Of a stretch of 64,000 bases of DNA, positions 8,980 through 17,407 are shown piece by piece. The stretch is from G963701675 sp963701675 (GTDB lineage: Bacteria > Planctomycetota > Planctomycetia > Gemmatales > Gemmataceae): the NCBI GenBank assembly GCA_963701675.1, contig OY969623.1:3906001-3970000 (forward strand), in the 5' to 3' direction. The notes beneath the pieces were generated by a model, which worked only from the letters and a program-made list of their open reading frames with translations, had not been told where the DNA came from and ran no database searches. Numbering within the stretch: position 1 is the stretch's first letter; each line of letters opens with the position of its first letter. Both the position numbers and the translations under genes were made by a program.

Positions 8980-9279
8980 GTGGCTGTTCGTATTCGCATG
9001 AAGAGGTTGGGACGCAAGCACCGCTCATTCTTTCGCATCGTGGCCATCGATGGGCGACAACCCCGCGACGGTCGCGTCATCGAGGAACTGGGCACTTACG
9101 ATCCGATGATCAAGGACACGGATGAACGGGTTCACCTGAACCCGGACCGGATCAAATATTGGATGAGCGTCGGCGCCAAACCGTCGGAACGAGTGACGAC
9201 TCTATTGAATAAGTACCTGGCGAAGTTCGAGCAGGCAGCAGCCGCCGCGCCGGAGGCTTCGCCTGCCCCATCGGCCTGA
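8980..9279 (+). CDS. rpsP: Ribosomal protein S16
   Basis: A 99-residue protein starting at GTG 8980 behind GGAGGA, beginning MAVRIRMKRLGRKHRSF with the canonical S16 N-terminus. It is 14 bp from ffh and 3 bp from trmD, in the conserved ribosomal/tRNA-modification operon. It has a short Ala/Pro-rich C-terminal extension (EQAAAAAPEASPAPSA), common in bacterial S16. Confidence 0.96.
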   Translation: MAVRIRMKRLGRKHRSFFRIVAIDGRQPRDGRVIEELGTYDPMIKDTDERVHLNPDRIKYWMSVGAKPSERVTTLLNKYLAKFEQAAAAAPEASPAPSA

Positions 9280-9282
9280 TGC

Positions 9283-9993
9283 ATGCGCTTCGATGTGCTG
9301 ACGCTGTTTCCGGAAATCTTTCACGGCTACCTCGGACAGAGCATCCTTAAGCTTGCTATAGACCGTGGTCTCGTGGAGATCAATCTGTGGAACATTCGCG
9401 ACTGGGCGAGAGGAAAGCACAAAAGCGTTGACGATAGGCCGTTCGGCGGCGGCCCCGGCATGGTAATCATGCCCGGTCCCGTGTTCGATGCCGTCGAAGC
9501 GGTGAGGCCGCGAGCCGCCGATCCAGGCTTGCTCGTGCTGTTGACACCGGCGGGAAAACGGCTCGACCAGGAGTTAGTCCGAGAATTATCCCTAGAGCGA
9601 CGGCTAATACTGTTGAGCGGTCGTTACGAGGGCTTTGACGAACGAGTTCGCCTGGGACTACAGCCACGAGAGATTTCTGTCGGCGACTTCGTATGTAATG
9701 GCGGCGAAGTCCCCGCCATGGTGTTGATCGATGCCGTCATCCGCTTTGTACCGGGAGTTTTGGGTGATGAGGAAAGCGTTGCCGACGAATCGCACTGCAA
9801 ACCGGGCCGAGTTGAATACCCACAATACACTAGACCGCGGGAGTTTCGCGGCATGCAGGTACCGGACATACTTTTGAGTGGAGACCACGCGGCCATTGCT
9901 CGCTGGCGACGTGAGCAATCCGACGCTCGTAGCCGTCGAAATCCAACTGAAACGAAGAATTCCCCCAGCGATGAGGGAAGGAGTGAAAAATGA
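9283..9993 (+). CDS. trmD: tRNA (guanine-37 N1)-methyltransferase
   Basis: The 236-residue SPOUT-class methyltransferase modifies G37 next to the anticodon using S-adenosylmethionine. It begins MRFDVLTLFPEIF. The trefoil-knot cofactor segments are visible as FGGGPGM, LLSGRYEGFDERV and GDFVCNGGE. The stop overlaps the start of rplS by 4 bp, so translation is probably coupled. Confidence 0.97.
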   Translation: MRFDVLTLFPEIFHGYLGQSILKLAIDRGLVEINLWNIRDWARGKHKSVDDRPFGGGPGMVIMPGPVFDAVEAVRPRAADPGLLVLLTPAGKRLDQELVRELSLERRLILLSGRYEGFDERVRLGLQPREISVGDFVCNGGEVPAMVLIDAVIRFVPGVLGDEESVADESHCKPGRVEYPQYTRPREFRGMQVPDILLSGDHAAIARWRREQSDARSRRNPTETKNSPSDEGRSEK

Positions 9994-10400
9994 AGAATCG
10001 TTTGCTTACCGCAGTCGAAGAAGCCGGTCTCAAAAAGGACGCCCCCGCGTTTCATATCGGCGATCAAGTTGATGTTCACGTGCGAATTCTAGAAGGCCAG
10101 AAAGAACGTATTCAGGTCTACAGCGGCACAGTGATCTCGCAAAAAGGCGAAGGAATGAGGTCGATGTTTACCGTGCGCCGTATCGTGCAGGGCGAAGGTG
10201 TGGAACGTGTCTTTCCACTCCATTCGCCGAAGATCGCCAAGGTCGACGTGAAGCGCACCGGCGAAGTTCGCCGGGCCAAGTTGTATTACCTTCGCGGTCG
10301 AGTCGGCAAGGCGACGCGTTTGCGCGAACGGAAAGTTAAAACCCCCGAAAACGGCGCGGCGCCGAGGAAAGACACCGCGAACACCAAATCGGAATCGTGA
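9990..10400 (+). CDS. rplS: Ribosomal protein L19
   Basis: A 136-residue 50S subunit protein at the 30S interface. The core contains the typical IQVYSGTVISQKGEG, TVRRIVQGEGVERVFPLHSP and a basic end with AKLYYLRGRVGKA. A C-terminal tail (TPENGAAPRKDTANTKSES) is longer than in Escherichia coli and probably disordered. It overlaps the trmD stop and has GAAGGAG upstream. Confidence 0.96.
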   Translation: MKNRLLTAVEEAGLKKDAPAFHIGDQVDVHVRILEGQKERIQVYSGTVISQKGEGMRSMFTVRRIVQGEGVERVFPLHSPKIAKVDVKRTGEVRRAKLYYLRGRVGKATRLRERKVKTPENGAAPRKDTANTKSES

Positions 10401-10407
10401 GTGGTGA

Positions 10408-11085
10408 GTGCTACTGGAAGTTCTGTACGAAGATAACCACTGCATCGTCGTCAACAAACCGGCCGGGATTTCGAGCACGCATTTCCAGGGTAAAGAAGAA
10501 ACGCTCGACCGGGTGGTAAAGCACTACCTCAAACAAAAGTACAAGAAACCGGGAAATGTTTATCTCGGCATCGTCCATCGCCTCGACAAGCCCGTGTCTG
10601 GGGTGTTGCTCTTCGCGCGCACCAGCAAGGCCGCCGCCCGGCTCGCCGAACAATTCCGGTCTGGAACGGTTCAAAAAGTGTACTGGGCGGTGATTGAAGG
10701 CCAGATCGACCCGCCGAACGGAACATTGGAAAACTGGCTTCTCACGGATCGCGAAACCGGCCGAGTCAGCGTGGTCGATGCGGCGAGTCCTGGCGCACGT
10801 CGGGCACTGTTGACATATTCATGGCGTGCGATGCACCGGGGATTCACTTGGCTTGAACTCCGCCCCGCCACCGGCCGCAAACATCAGTTGCGGGTCCAAC
10901 TGGCACATCGTGGGGTCCCGATTTACGGCGATACGAAGTACGGTTCGCCGCACCGATTGCGTGAAGCGATCGCTCTGCATGCGCGGTCGCTGACGTTCGT
11001 GCATCCGATTCGGCGGGTGCCGTTGACGGTGATGGCGGAGGCGCCCGACGGTTGGAGTGTTTGGCTTAGTAGAAGCCCGCGATGA
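10408..11085 (+). CDS. RluA-family RNA pseudouridine synthase
   Basis: A 225-residue enzyme that converts uridine to pseudouridine in rRNA or tRNA. The catalytic Asp lies in HRLDKPVSGVLLFA, the RluA-family signature. Later conserved elements are WLTDRET and GRKHQLRVQLAH. It starts at GTG 10408, 7 bp after rplS, so it is the last gene of the operon. There is no S4 domain. The exact target site cannot be inferred; the family also includes RluC, RluD and TruC types. Confidence 0.9.
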   Translation: MLLEVLYEDNHCIVVNKPAGISSTHFQGKEETLDRVVKHYLKQKYKKPGNVYLGIVHRLDKPVSGVLLFARTSKAAARLAEQFRSGTVQKVYWAVIEGQIDPPNGTLENWLLTDRETGRVSVVDAASPGARRALLTYSWRAMHRGFTWLELRPATGRKHQLRVQLAHRGVPIYGDTKYGSPHRLREAIALHARSLTFVHPIRRVPLTVMAEAPDGWSVWLSRSPR

Positions 11086-11087
11086 AT

Positions 11088-11110
11088 TGCCTGACGCGGT
11101 GGGTCAGGCA
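11088..11110. terminator. Hairpin ending the ffh-rluA operon
   Basis: A perfect 8-bp stem (TGCCTGAC/GTCAGGCA) with a 7-base loop starts 3 bp after the pseudouridine synthase stop and covers the stop of the convergent small gene. There is no clear T-tract, so termination strength is uncertain. Confidence 0.5.
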
Positions 11111-11268
11111 GATGCATTTCGATTCTTGTCCTTTCGGACAGCGGCAACGAACTGCTCCTTTCGCGATGCGAAATCTTTGACGCGTTTAAGCGATTCCTCG
11201 GGTGTTAATTTGACCCGCCTTGCTCGCGCCAAACGTACTCTCGCAGTGAGCCTTCGCTTCTTTGCCAT
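11104..11268 (-). CDS. Small basic protein of unknown function
   Basis: A 54-residue protein starting MAKKRRLTARVRLARARRVK, with a strong ribosome site (GGGGGGA). A longer in-frame start at 11337 is rejected because the extra residues look non-coding. About one third of the residues are Lys or Arg, and there is no signal peptide. Such composition suggests RNA or DNA binding, as in small ribosome-associated proteins, but nothing specific is recognised. It lies convergent to the rRNA/tRNA operon. Confidence 0.55.
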   Translation of the reverse strand: MAKKRRLTARVRLARARRVKLTPEESLKRVKDFASRKEQFVAAVRKDKNRNASA

Positions 11269-11281
11269 AATCGATCCCCCC

Positions 11282-11821
11282 TTAACAGACGCGACGCAAG
11301 GACCAATTGCGTCGAACGTGCCGATACACAGCCACACCTACGATAAACACCAACGTCGGCAGCCACACCCACAGCAGTTCGCTTCGTATCGACCGACTTC
11401 GCCGCGGATCAGGAAGTTCGAGCGCGATGTCCGCCACGGGAATCGGGCCCCAGTTGCCGTAGCGCTGCTCGCTCGCCGGCCAGAAAAAGGGGATGGCTTC
11501 GCCGCCTCGAGTCAACGCATCGAGAACGCCGTGTGATGCGGTCGCCAGAAAATACACCGCGGTCAAAGCCCACAGATTGGCTTTCAAGGGCTTGAACGTA
11601 AGAGTCGCGGTGAAGAAACCGAGCCACAGCGCGAAAATGAGCGTGTGCGTAATGCCTCGATGGCCGAGGATGGCGCCGTATGCCGCGGTGGACAGCACAT
11701 CGATATCGGGAAACGTCGCGAGAATGCCCGCGAGCAACCAATAGGCCCAACGATGCCGTGGCGGCGAATAAGTTTGTGCGATTCCGATTCCGACGATGGC
11801 GTGTGTGTAGGCGGTGGCCAT
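11282..11821 (-). CDS. Membrane-bound metal-dependent hydrolase, YdjM/DUF457-like
   Basis: A 179-residue integral membrane protein. The family signature is seen as FPDIDVLS, then GHRGITHTL, then SHGVLDALTRGGEAIPFFWP, whose Asp and His residues probably bind metal. There are four likely membrane spans: residues about 30-45, 60-80, 85-110 and 150-170. ATG 11821 is preferred over 11947 because the longer version would overlap the next gene with basic non-conserved sequence. It begins 7 bp after the stop of the unknown protein and forms an operon with it. Family members are annotated as hydrolases, but the reaction is not established. Confidence 0.8.
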   Translation of the reverse strand: MATAYTHAIVGIGIAQTYSPPRHRWAYWLLAGILATFPDIDVLSTAAYGAILGHRGITHTLIFALWLGFFTATLTFKPLKANLWALTAVYFLATASHGVLDALTRGGEAIPFFWPASEQRYGNWGPIPVADIALELPDPRRSRSIRSELLWVWLPTLVFIVGVAVYRHVRRNWSLRRVC

Positions 11822-11828
11822 ATCGCCG

Positions 11829-12962
11829 TCACTGTCCGGCCTGCGCCGGTTGACTGCTGCCCGCGAGGTCCTTTTTCTCAATCGGCTTCTTCTTTGTCGG
11901 CTGTTTTCCGACCGGAGGGGAAAAGAGATAGTAACCGCCGGCAGCATCCGGAAACATGGTGGTCTTGTCTTTGCTCAGGGCTGTGTAGTCCGTCTTGCCC
12001 TCCGCGCCGATGGTCCGAATTTTCCAAAGATCGCGGAGCGCCGGCGCCAACCCGTCGTCCTGTCCTTGCTTACAACCGAATGACGAAAAAGTCGCCGAAC
12101 GGAGAAATCGGCTGGCTGCCACCTGCCCGGCCTGCTTCCTTGTCCACTGTTGCTTGGAGTTGAACGTGCCGTCGATGCCGAAGTCCAGGTAGATCGCCGT
12201 CGCCGTCGAATGGCCGTAATAGTCGACCGATGCGATCTTGTCGATCCCGTTTAAGACCTTGGTGAGTTCATCGGCGGTGAGAATGGCGGTTACTTTGGCG
12301 TCGTGCGATTTCGCCTTGCTCCGGGTATAGATCAAAAAGTGCTCCGGATCTTTTTCCCATTTCGTCGGATCGGGGGCATGTTGCCATGCATGCCATAGGG
12401 AGCCTTTTTCGCATCCGTCGGTCGGCCGGGTGTTCCACAACATCCATTTGTATTCATTCTTCTGGTGCTTGACGCGAGCCTCGTAACTGGGCGCGAAGAA
12501 TATGTAATGGACATTCTTGCCGTACCCTTCGCCGCGGCGGAGGGCGAGCTCAATGAAATTGAAGGGATATTTGTCATGCGTCGGCTCGTTGACGCTGACT
12601 CCGCCGATGATGATCACATGGGGCCCGTCGCCGACTACCACCTTCGGATAGTAAATTTTGCCGATCGTTGCCCCTTCGAACGAGATCGGCTTGCCGTCGG
12701 CCGGGATCTTGCAGCCGATGAGATGGTGGAGGTAGTAGTTGACCTTCGCCTCGTAATCCGTTTCACCGCGTTTCAGCTTGAAGTTGTGAGTAACGAGTTC
12801 CTCCGCTGAGATGTTTACGCCCGTCTTTTGGCTGATCTGGTCGGCGATCGTCCACCAGTTGGCCCCGGGGGACTTTGACACGTCGATCCAATCGGAACTC
12901 GACGGCGGAAAGCCGGCGCCGAGCTTGAGTTCGTTTTCCGGCTTCTTCATCTTGGGAGCCAT
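11829..12962 (-). CDS. Unknown protein; C-terminal half with a possible His/Cys (clan CD-like) pair
   Basis: A 377-residue protein without a signal peptide. Residues 1-40 are Pro/Lys-rich. Residues about 40-95 include WWTIADQISQKTG and VNYYLHHLIGC, a short module I have seen in proteins of effector-like type but cannot name. The middle (VVVGDGPHVIIIGGVSVNEPTH) is a beta-alpha segment. Later, DYYGHSTATAIYL and FSSFGCKQGQDDG place a His and a Cys after hydrophobic strands, as in caspase/CHAT-like peptidases; this is inference from pattern only. A Lys/Pro tail ends the protein. It sits in an operon with a lysozyme-fold protein and a DUF457 protein. Confidence 0.6.
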   Translation of the reverse strand: MAPKMKKPENELKLGAGFPPSSSDWIDVSKSPGANWWTIADQISQKTGVNISAEELVTHNFKLKRGETDYEAKVNYYLHHLIGCKIPADGKPISFEGATIGKIYYPKVVVGDGPHVIIIGGVSVNEPTHDKYPFNFIELALRRGEGYGKNVHYIFFAPSYEARVKHQKNEYKWMLWNTRPTDGCEKGSLWHAWQHAPDPTKWEKDPEHFLIYTRSKAKSHDAKVTAILTADELTKVLNGIDKIASVDYYGHSTATAIYLDFGIDGTFNSKQQWTRKQAGQVAASRFLRSATFSSFGCKQGQDDGLAPALRDLWKIRTIGAEGKTDYTALSKDKTTMFPDAAGGYYLFSPPVGKQPTKKKPIEKKDLAGSSQPAQAGQ

Positions 12963-12997
12963 GCGTCTTCACCTCGGACGTATCTATGGGGTAACGT

Positions 12998-13705
12998 CTA
13001 TGGAACCTCGTAAAAGTACAGCCACTCCTTTCCCTGAACCGTGCGCGTGAGGCGGTCTACTGCGTCCTTTCCGTATTTCGCAGCAAGCGGTCCGGAGCCG
13101 TTGTACGCCGCCGCCACCTTTTCGACTTCACTCACCGTGAGCGGCCCGCTGTATTTGGACTGCTTCATTATTCGGTCGATCAGTTCACGCAGGTGGGCGG
13201 TCATGTAATACAAGTCGGCCTTCAGGTCAAATCCTTGAATGCGGTTGTCGAGCTTCCAGCCAAGCACGCGGTCGCGGACGTTCGCCGGGAGCACGGTCTT
13301 ACCGTAGGTGTTTTCAACATAGGCGGCGGCATGGCGAAGCGTGTTGCGAGATAGATTGGCTATCCCCGCCGATCCGCCCGCAATCTTGTCGGGAATGAGG
13401 TCGAACGCTGCGTCGTCCACGAACGCGAAAAAAGAGGTGCCCGTGCGCTCAACGAATTGTCCAACCTTTTGAAAGGTGGTGGCGTTGGGCCCGTTTTCTT
13501 GTTGAAGAATGACGGCTGCCAGTTCGTAGGGCACGTCATGGTAGTCGGCCGCAGCGCGAACCCAGCCGCGGATCTCGCTCGGCGGATACCAAACCTTGAT
13601 CGACTCCCGAAGACTTGCCGGCACGTACCACATGACGGGTAACGGAGCGGGAAATACGCCCGTATACGATGGAATCTTGCCCAAACCCGTGATGTGCGTC
13701 GCCAT
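12998..13705 (-). CDS. Lysozyme-fold/lytic transglycosylase-like protein
   Basis: A 235-residue protein starting at 13705 (MATHITGLGK) with GGAGG; an earlier start at 13771 is less supported. There is no signal peptide. The possible catalytic Glu is in AVILQQENGP, matching the first helix of the lysozyme-like fold. Further along, AGIANLSRNTL and AAAYNGSGPLAAKYG correspond to later conserved helices of SLT-type enzymes. If active it would cleave peptidoglycan glycan strands. This is notable because planctomycetes have modest peptidoglycan and because the protein lacks a signal for export. It leads a three-gene minus-strand run with the unknown protein and the DUF457 protein. Confidence 0.65.
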   Translation of the reverse strand: MATHITGLGKIPSYTGVFPAPLPVMWYVPASLRESIKVWYPPSEIRGWVRAAADYHDVPYELAAVILQQENGPNATTFQKVGQFVERTGTSFFAFVDDAAFDLIPDKIAGGSAGIANLSRNTLRHAAAYVENTYGKTVLPANVRDRVLGWKLDNRIQGFDLKADLYYMTAHLRELIDRIMKQSKYSGPLTVSEVEKVAAAYNGSGPLAAKYGKDAVDRLTRTVQGKEWLYFYEVP

Positions 13706-13789
13706 GAGGCCTCCACCGAGGCTGGGAACGATTGGCAACCTCTCCAGTATGATATTCGCTTCGCGCGGCAAATGCGGACAACGCTGACG

Positions 13790-13808
13790 GGCAGTTCTTC
13801 GAACTGCC
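13790..13808 (-). terminator. Hairpin after the E2 gene
   Basis: A perfect 8-bp stem (GGCAGTTC/GAACTGCC) with a 3-base loop lies 1 bp beyond the corrected E2 stop codon. There is no U-tract downstream, so it may be a weak terminator or an RNA-protecting 3' end. Confidence 0.5.
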
Positions 13809-13809
13809 G

Positions 13810-15038
13810 CTAAACGAGGAGCGCGGCGGGGTGTTCCAGGTGGCGGCGGACGGCGTTACCGAAAACGGCGCCGAAGCGCCGTCGACAACGCGATGGTCGA
13901 ATGAAAACGAGAGATAGAGCATGCTGGCCGGCCGGATGAGGCCCGCGTCGTCGTACACGGGCCGCTTCACGATCTTGCCGATGCCCAAGATGCCGACGTT
14001 CGGTTGGTTAATGACCGGTGTCGAAATTAGGCCGCCGATGTTTCCGATGGAAGTAACGGTGAAGGTGCTGCCGCGAAGGTCTTCCAAGCGCGACTTTCCA
14101 GCGCGTACACCGTCGCTGAGTCGTTCCACATCCCGTGCGATCTCGACAAGGCTCTTTTGATCGGCGTCATGGATGACCGGGACCATCAACCCGGCGGGGG
14201 CGGCAACCGCGAAACCAATGTTATAGCGATCGTGCATCACGATCTCTTTGTCTTCGTCCACCAGCGACGCGTTGACGATGGGAACTTCTTTCAAGGCGCG
14301 GACGACGGCGCTGACGAAAAAGGCCAGGTACGTGATCCGAACACCGGCCTGACTTAACTGCCTCTTCAAGTCTTCCCGCAATTGCACAAGCCGGGTCGCA
14401 TCGCACTCATCGACATATGAGTAATGCGGGATGGTTCGTTTGGATTGAACCATGTGCTCGGCGATCTTGCGACGCACGCCCTGAAGCTTGACGCGCGAAC
14501 CCGGTTTTCCCAGGTCTAAGGGCGACGGGAAGGTAGCCCGGGATTGAGCGCCCGGTTTGATCGCAATTGACAAATCGTCCATGAGAACCCGGCCTTGGGG
14601 CCCGGAGCCGCGAATCCCGGCTAAGTCGATGCCGAGTTTTCGTGCCAACATCCGGACCGAAGGGGCTGCCTTCACGGCCGTCAACGTGACACTTCCGTTG
14701 CTGCGCGGCCGGGACGTGACTTCTTTAGATTCGGGGCCGGCTTGAGCCATAACCGGTTTGGACTTAGGCGCCGATTTCGCTGGCGTCTCCACTTCGTCGT
14801 TTTGGCCGTCGGCTTTGTACGACAGCACCACATCGCCGATTTTGATTTGCTGACCCGGCTCGGCCGATAGTGCGGAAATCGTTCCCGCGAACGGCGACGG
14901 AACCTCCATGGTCGCCTTGTCTGTCAGGACCTCCATAAGCGTTTGTCCGCGCTTCACCGTGTCACCCGGCTTGACGAGCCAGGCGACAAGCTCCGCCTCG
15001 TAAACGCCTTCACCAAGTTCGGGTACGCGAAATTCCAT
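13810..15038 (-). CDS. Dihydrolipoamide acyltransferase (E2) of a 2-oxoacid dehydrogenase complex, frameshifted near the C-terminus
   Basis: E2 core of a pyruvate- or branched-chain-type dehydrogenase. There is one lipoyl domain at residues 1-75 (lipoylated Lys in VLTDKATMEV). A linker leads to an E3/E1-binding domain (SVRMLARKLGIDLAGIRGSG), then the acyltransferase domain with the catalytic motif SFDHRVVDGAS. Immediately after, in the GC tract at 13866-13880, the frame breaks. Reading one frame over restores the expected ending (VFGNAVRRHLEHPAALLV, then TAG at 13812-13810), giving about 409 residues. Uncorrected, the frame reads through to 13536, into the lysozyme-like gene. It is the third gene after E1alpha and E1beta; no E3 is nearby. 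Confidence 0.88.
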
Positions 15039-15046
15039 CGAGTCCT

Positions 15047-16102
15047 CTAAGCCGCTTCGGTCGCCAACTCGCGCATCGCCGCCTTAATCGACGGGAGCTG
15101 TGGCACCGTGTTCTGTTCGTAAACCTGATTCAGGCCGATCCCGGGAACGTGCAGTCCCGCTAGAACCCGTGGCCGAACCAACAAGTCATAAAAATGTTCA
15201 TCGATCACTCGTCGCAACAGGTGCTCACCAAAGTTGGTAACTTCGGTATCCTCGTTGATAAAAATCACTCGTCCAGTTTTTAGGACGCTGGTGGTAATCG
15301 CTTTCCAGTCGTAGGGAAAGATGCTGCGAAGATCGAGAACATCGAACGAAAGACCGTCTTTCGTCAATTCATCGGCCGCTTTGACGCACAGAGGCAGCGT
15401 CCGGCCGTAGCTCACCACCGTCGCGTCGGTTCCTTCCCGCACCAGCGAGGCGATGCCGAACTTGACGTAGTACTCCTTGAGTTCGGGCCAGCGCGGTTGC
15501 CAGTCGGTGCGGTCTCCTACCGGGGCGTCGATCATTTCCTTCAATACTGATTCCTCGGCAGGCTCGCCGGGAATGAGTTGCTCCCCGCGCACTCGCAACA
15601 GGGCTTTGGGCAGGAGCACCATGACGGGATTCGGATCGACGATGGCCGACAGCATCAAGCCGTAAGCATCCAGCGCCGTGCTTGGCATCACGATTTTCCA
15701 ACCCGGTAACCGGGCCGCCCAGCTCTCGAAAGAATGCGAGTGGTACATGCTGCCGCGGATGCCTGAGCCGGACGGCGTCATCAATACCATTGGGAGATCG
15801 AAATTCCCGGCGCTGGCCCAGCGCTGGTTTCCGGCGACTTTGAGCAGATCTATAGTATTGAACGCGTAATCGCAGAACTGAATCTCTGCAACAGGCCGAC
15901 CGCCTGCGTAGGCAATGCCCATAGCTGTCGCGACAATGCCACGCTCGTCGAGCGGCGAATTCCACGCCGTCTTGAGCCCTTGGGTCGCAGTGAACACACC
16001 ACCCAGCGGTGGCCCGACATCCTCGCCGAAAATGTCGGTGACGCCGAGATAACTTTCACCGTAATGCAAAGCCATGCGAACGGCCTGCACCATCGTTGCC
16101 AT
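15047..16102 (-). CDS. 2-oxoacid dehydrogenase E1 component, beta subunit
   Basis: A 351-residue thiamine-diphosphate enzyme subunit that decarboxylates a 2-oxoacid together with E1alpha. It starts MATMVQAVRMALHYGESYLG. GEDVGPPLGGVFTATQGL and GIAYAGGRPVAEIQFCDYAF match the pyrimidine-binding half. The C-terminal part (VSYGRTLPLCVKAADEL, RVIFINEDTEVTNFGEHLL) is the transketolase C-terminal domain. It follows E1alpha by 5 bp and precedes E2 by 8 bp, so the three are co-transcribed. Whether the substrate is pyruvate or a branched-chain 2-oxoacid cannot be told from sequence alone. Confidence 0.92.
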   Translation of the reverse strand: MATMVQAVRMALHYGESYLGVTDIFGEDVGPPLGGVFTATQGLKTAWNSPLDERGIVATAMGIAYAGGRPVAEIQFCDYAFNTIDLLKVAGNQRWASAGNFDLPMVLMTPSGSGIRGSMYHSHSFESWAARLPGWKIVMPSTALDAYGLMLSAIVDPNPVMVLLPKALLRVRGEQLIPGEPAEESVLKEMIDAPVGDRTDWQPRWPELKEYYVKFGIASLVREGTDATVVSYGRTLPLCVKAADELTKDGLSFDVLDLRSIFPYDWKAITTSVLKTGRVIFINEDTEVTNFGEHLLRRVIDEHFYDLLVRPRVLAGLHVPGIGLNQVYEQNTVPQLPSIKAAMRELATEAA

Positions 16103-16107
16103 GCCGC

Positions 16108-17240
16108 TTAGTCTCCGCTTTCTGGTAAGCCTGTGTAGTCGGCTGGATACACTGCATCGACGGGGCTGGGAGCGTACGTGAACCGATTGATGTCCGCGAT
16201 TGTTGGTTTGGGTTCGTGAATCGCCTGTTCCACGGCGGCCTCCGCCTCGGCGCGGGCGGCAATGTGCGTCTGGCCGATCGTCATTTCGTCAAGAAGACCG
16301 GCGTCGAGGAGTTTTTCCTCGAGTAGCGCGATGCAATCCAACTCTTCTTTGACGCGCGCCGCCCCGCTGGACGATGAGTGACCGTGCAACCGCGACACAA
16401 GGGCTTCGAGCATGAACGGGCGTCGCTGGCGTCGGCAGTAATCCAGTCCTCGCTCTATCGAATACCAACTTGCGACGACATCGTTCCCGTCGACAACTTC
16501 ACCCGGAATGCCGAAGGCTTTGCCGCGGTCGATGACCTGGCGCTCACCATGTTGGCTGTCGGCCGATGTCGATATCCCCCAGCCGTTGTTCATCACGACA
16601 ATCAAGATCGGTAGCTCGAAACCGGGCCGGGTGCTCCATACGAGGCACGAGGCGAAATCGCCTTCCGCAGTGCCGGCCTCTCCGCCGCAGACGACGGTGA
16701 CTCCGCTCCCAGCGTGGCGCTTCTGCACCACGGCGGTGCCGATGGCCATGCCGTACTGTATCTCCACCGCTGATGTTACGGGAACGACATTCCATTCCCG
16801 GGACGCATAATGCCCGGTAAAGTTTCGGCCAAGCGAATGGGTGTCGGTTGCAGTCATTGCCATTTGCCGAATGCCGTCGATCAACGGCATTCCCATGGCA
16901 ACGATGGTCGCGCTGTTGCGGTAATGAAAGTGCAGGTAGTCGAAGGCGGGGCCTTGGCCTTTCTTGACTTGGAGCCCGAGAGCCGTATTGAATGCTTCTT
17001 CGCCCGGTCCGCCGATCCAGAAATACCCTTCGCCCGATTTGCTCATCTTGATCATCCGCTCTTCCAGCGCGCGGCGCGCGCCATGATGCGGTAGATCTCA
17101 AGACAGCGCTCGGCGGGTAAACTTTCATTTCCCGTGGCGATGACCGCCGAGCGGCGGTTGTGTTGATTCGCCACGGGTGCTGGGTCGGCAACGTCAGTGG
17201 CCGACCCGTTTTCCGTAGAGAGTGCTTTCTTACTTCGCAC
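16108..17240 (-). CDS. 2-oxoacid dehydrogenase E1 component, alpha subunit, split by a frameshift
   Basis: E1alpha supplies the diphosphate half of the thiamine site: GGEAGTAEGDFASCL then ILIVVMNNGWGIS is the GDG...N motif region. The N-terminus (start GTG 17240 behind AGGAGGAAGAGG) runs to RCLEIYRIMARA. The frame then breaks in the alternating GC tract at 17067-17082 and resumes with ALEERMIKMSKSGEGYFWIGG. One base appears to be missing. The corrected product is about 377 residues, normal for the family. The gene heads the E1alpha-E1beta-E2 operon. The substrate is uncertain; resemblance is nearer to branched-chain 2-oxoacid E1 than to pyruvate E1. Confidence 0.88.
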
Positions 17241-17407
17241 GCCTCTTCCTCCTGGTGTTCATCATAGGGAGGCCGGAGCGAATGCGGACGGTGACAAGTC
17301 TACAGTTCAGATTCTCAAAAACCAGGGGTCTTGGCCAGACTAGATGGCGCAGCGCGGACGCATTACGCCCGGAATGTCCCGCATTATGCGCAGCTGAGGA
17401 ATAACTA

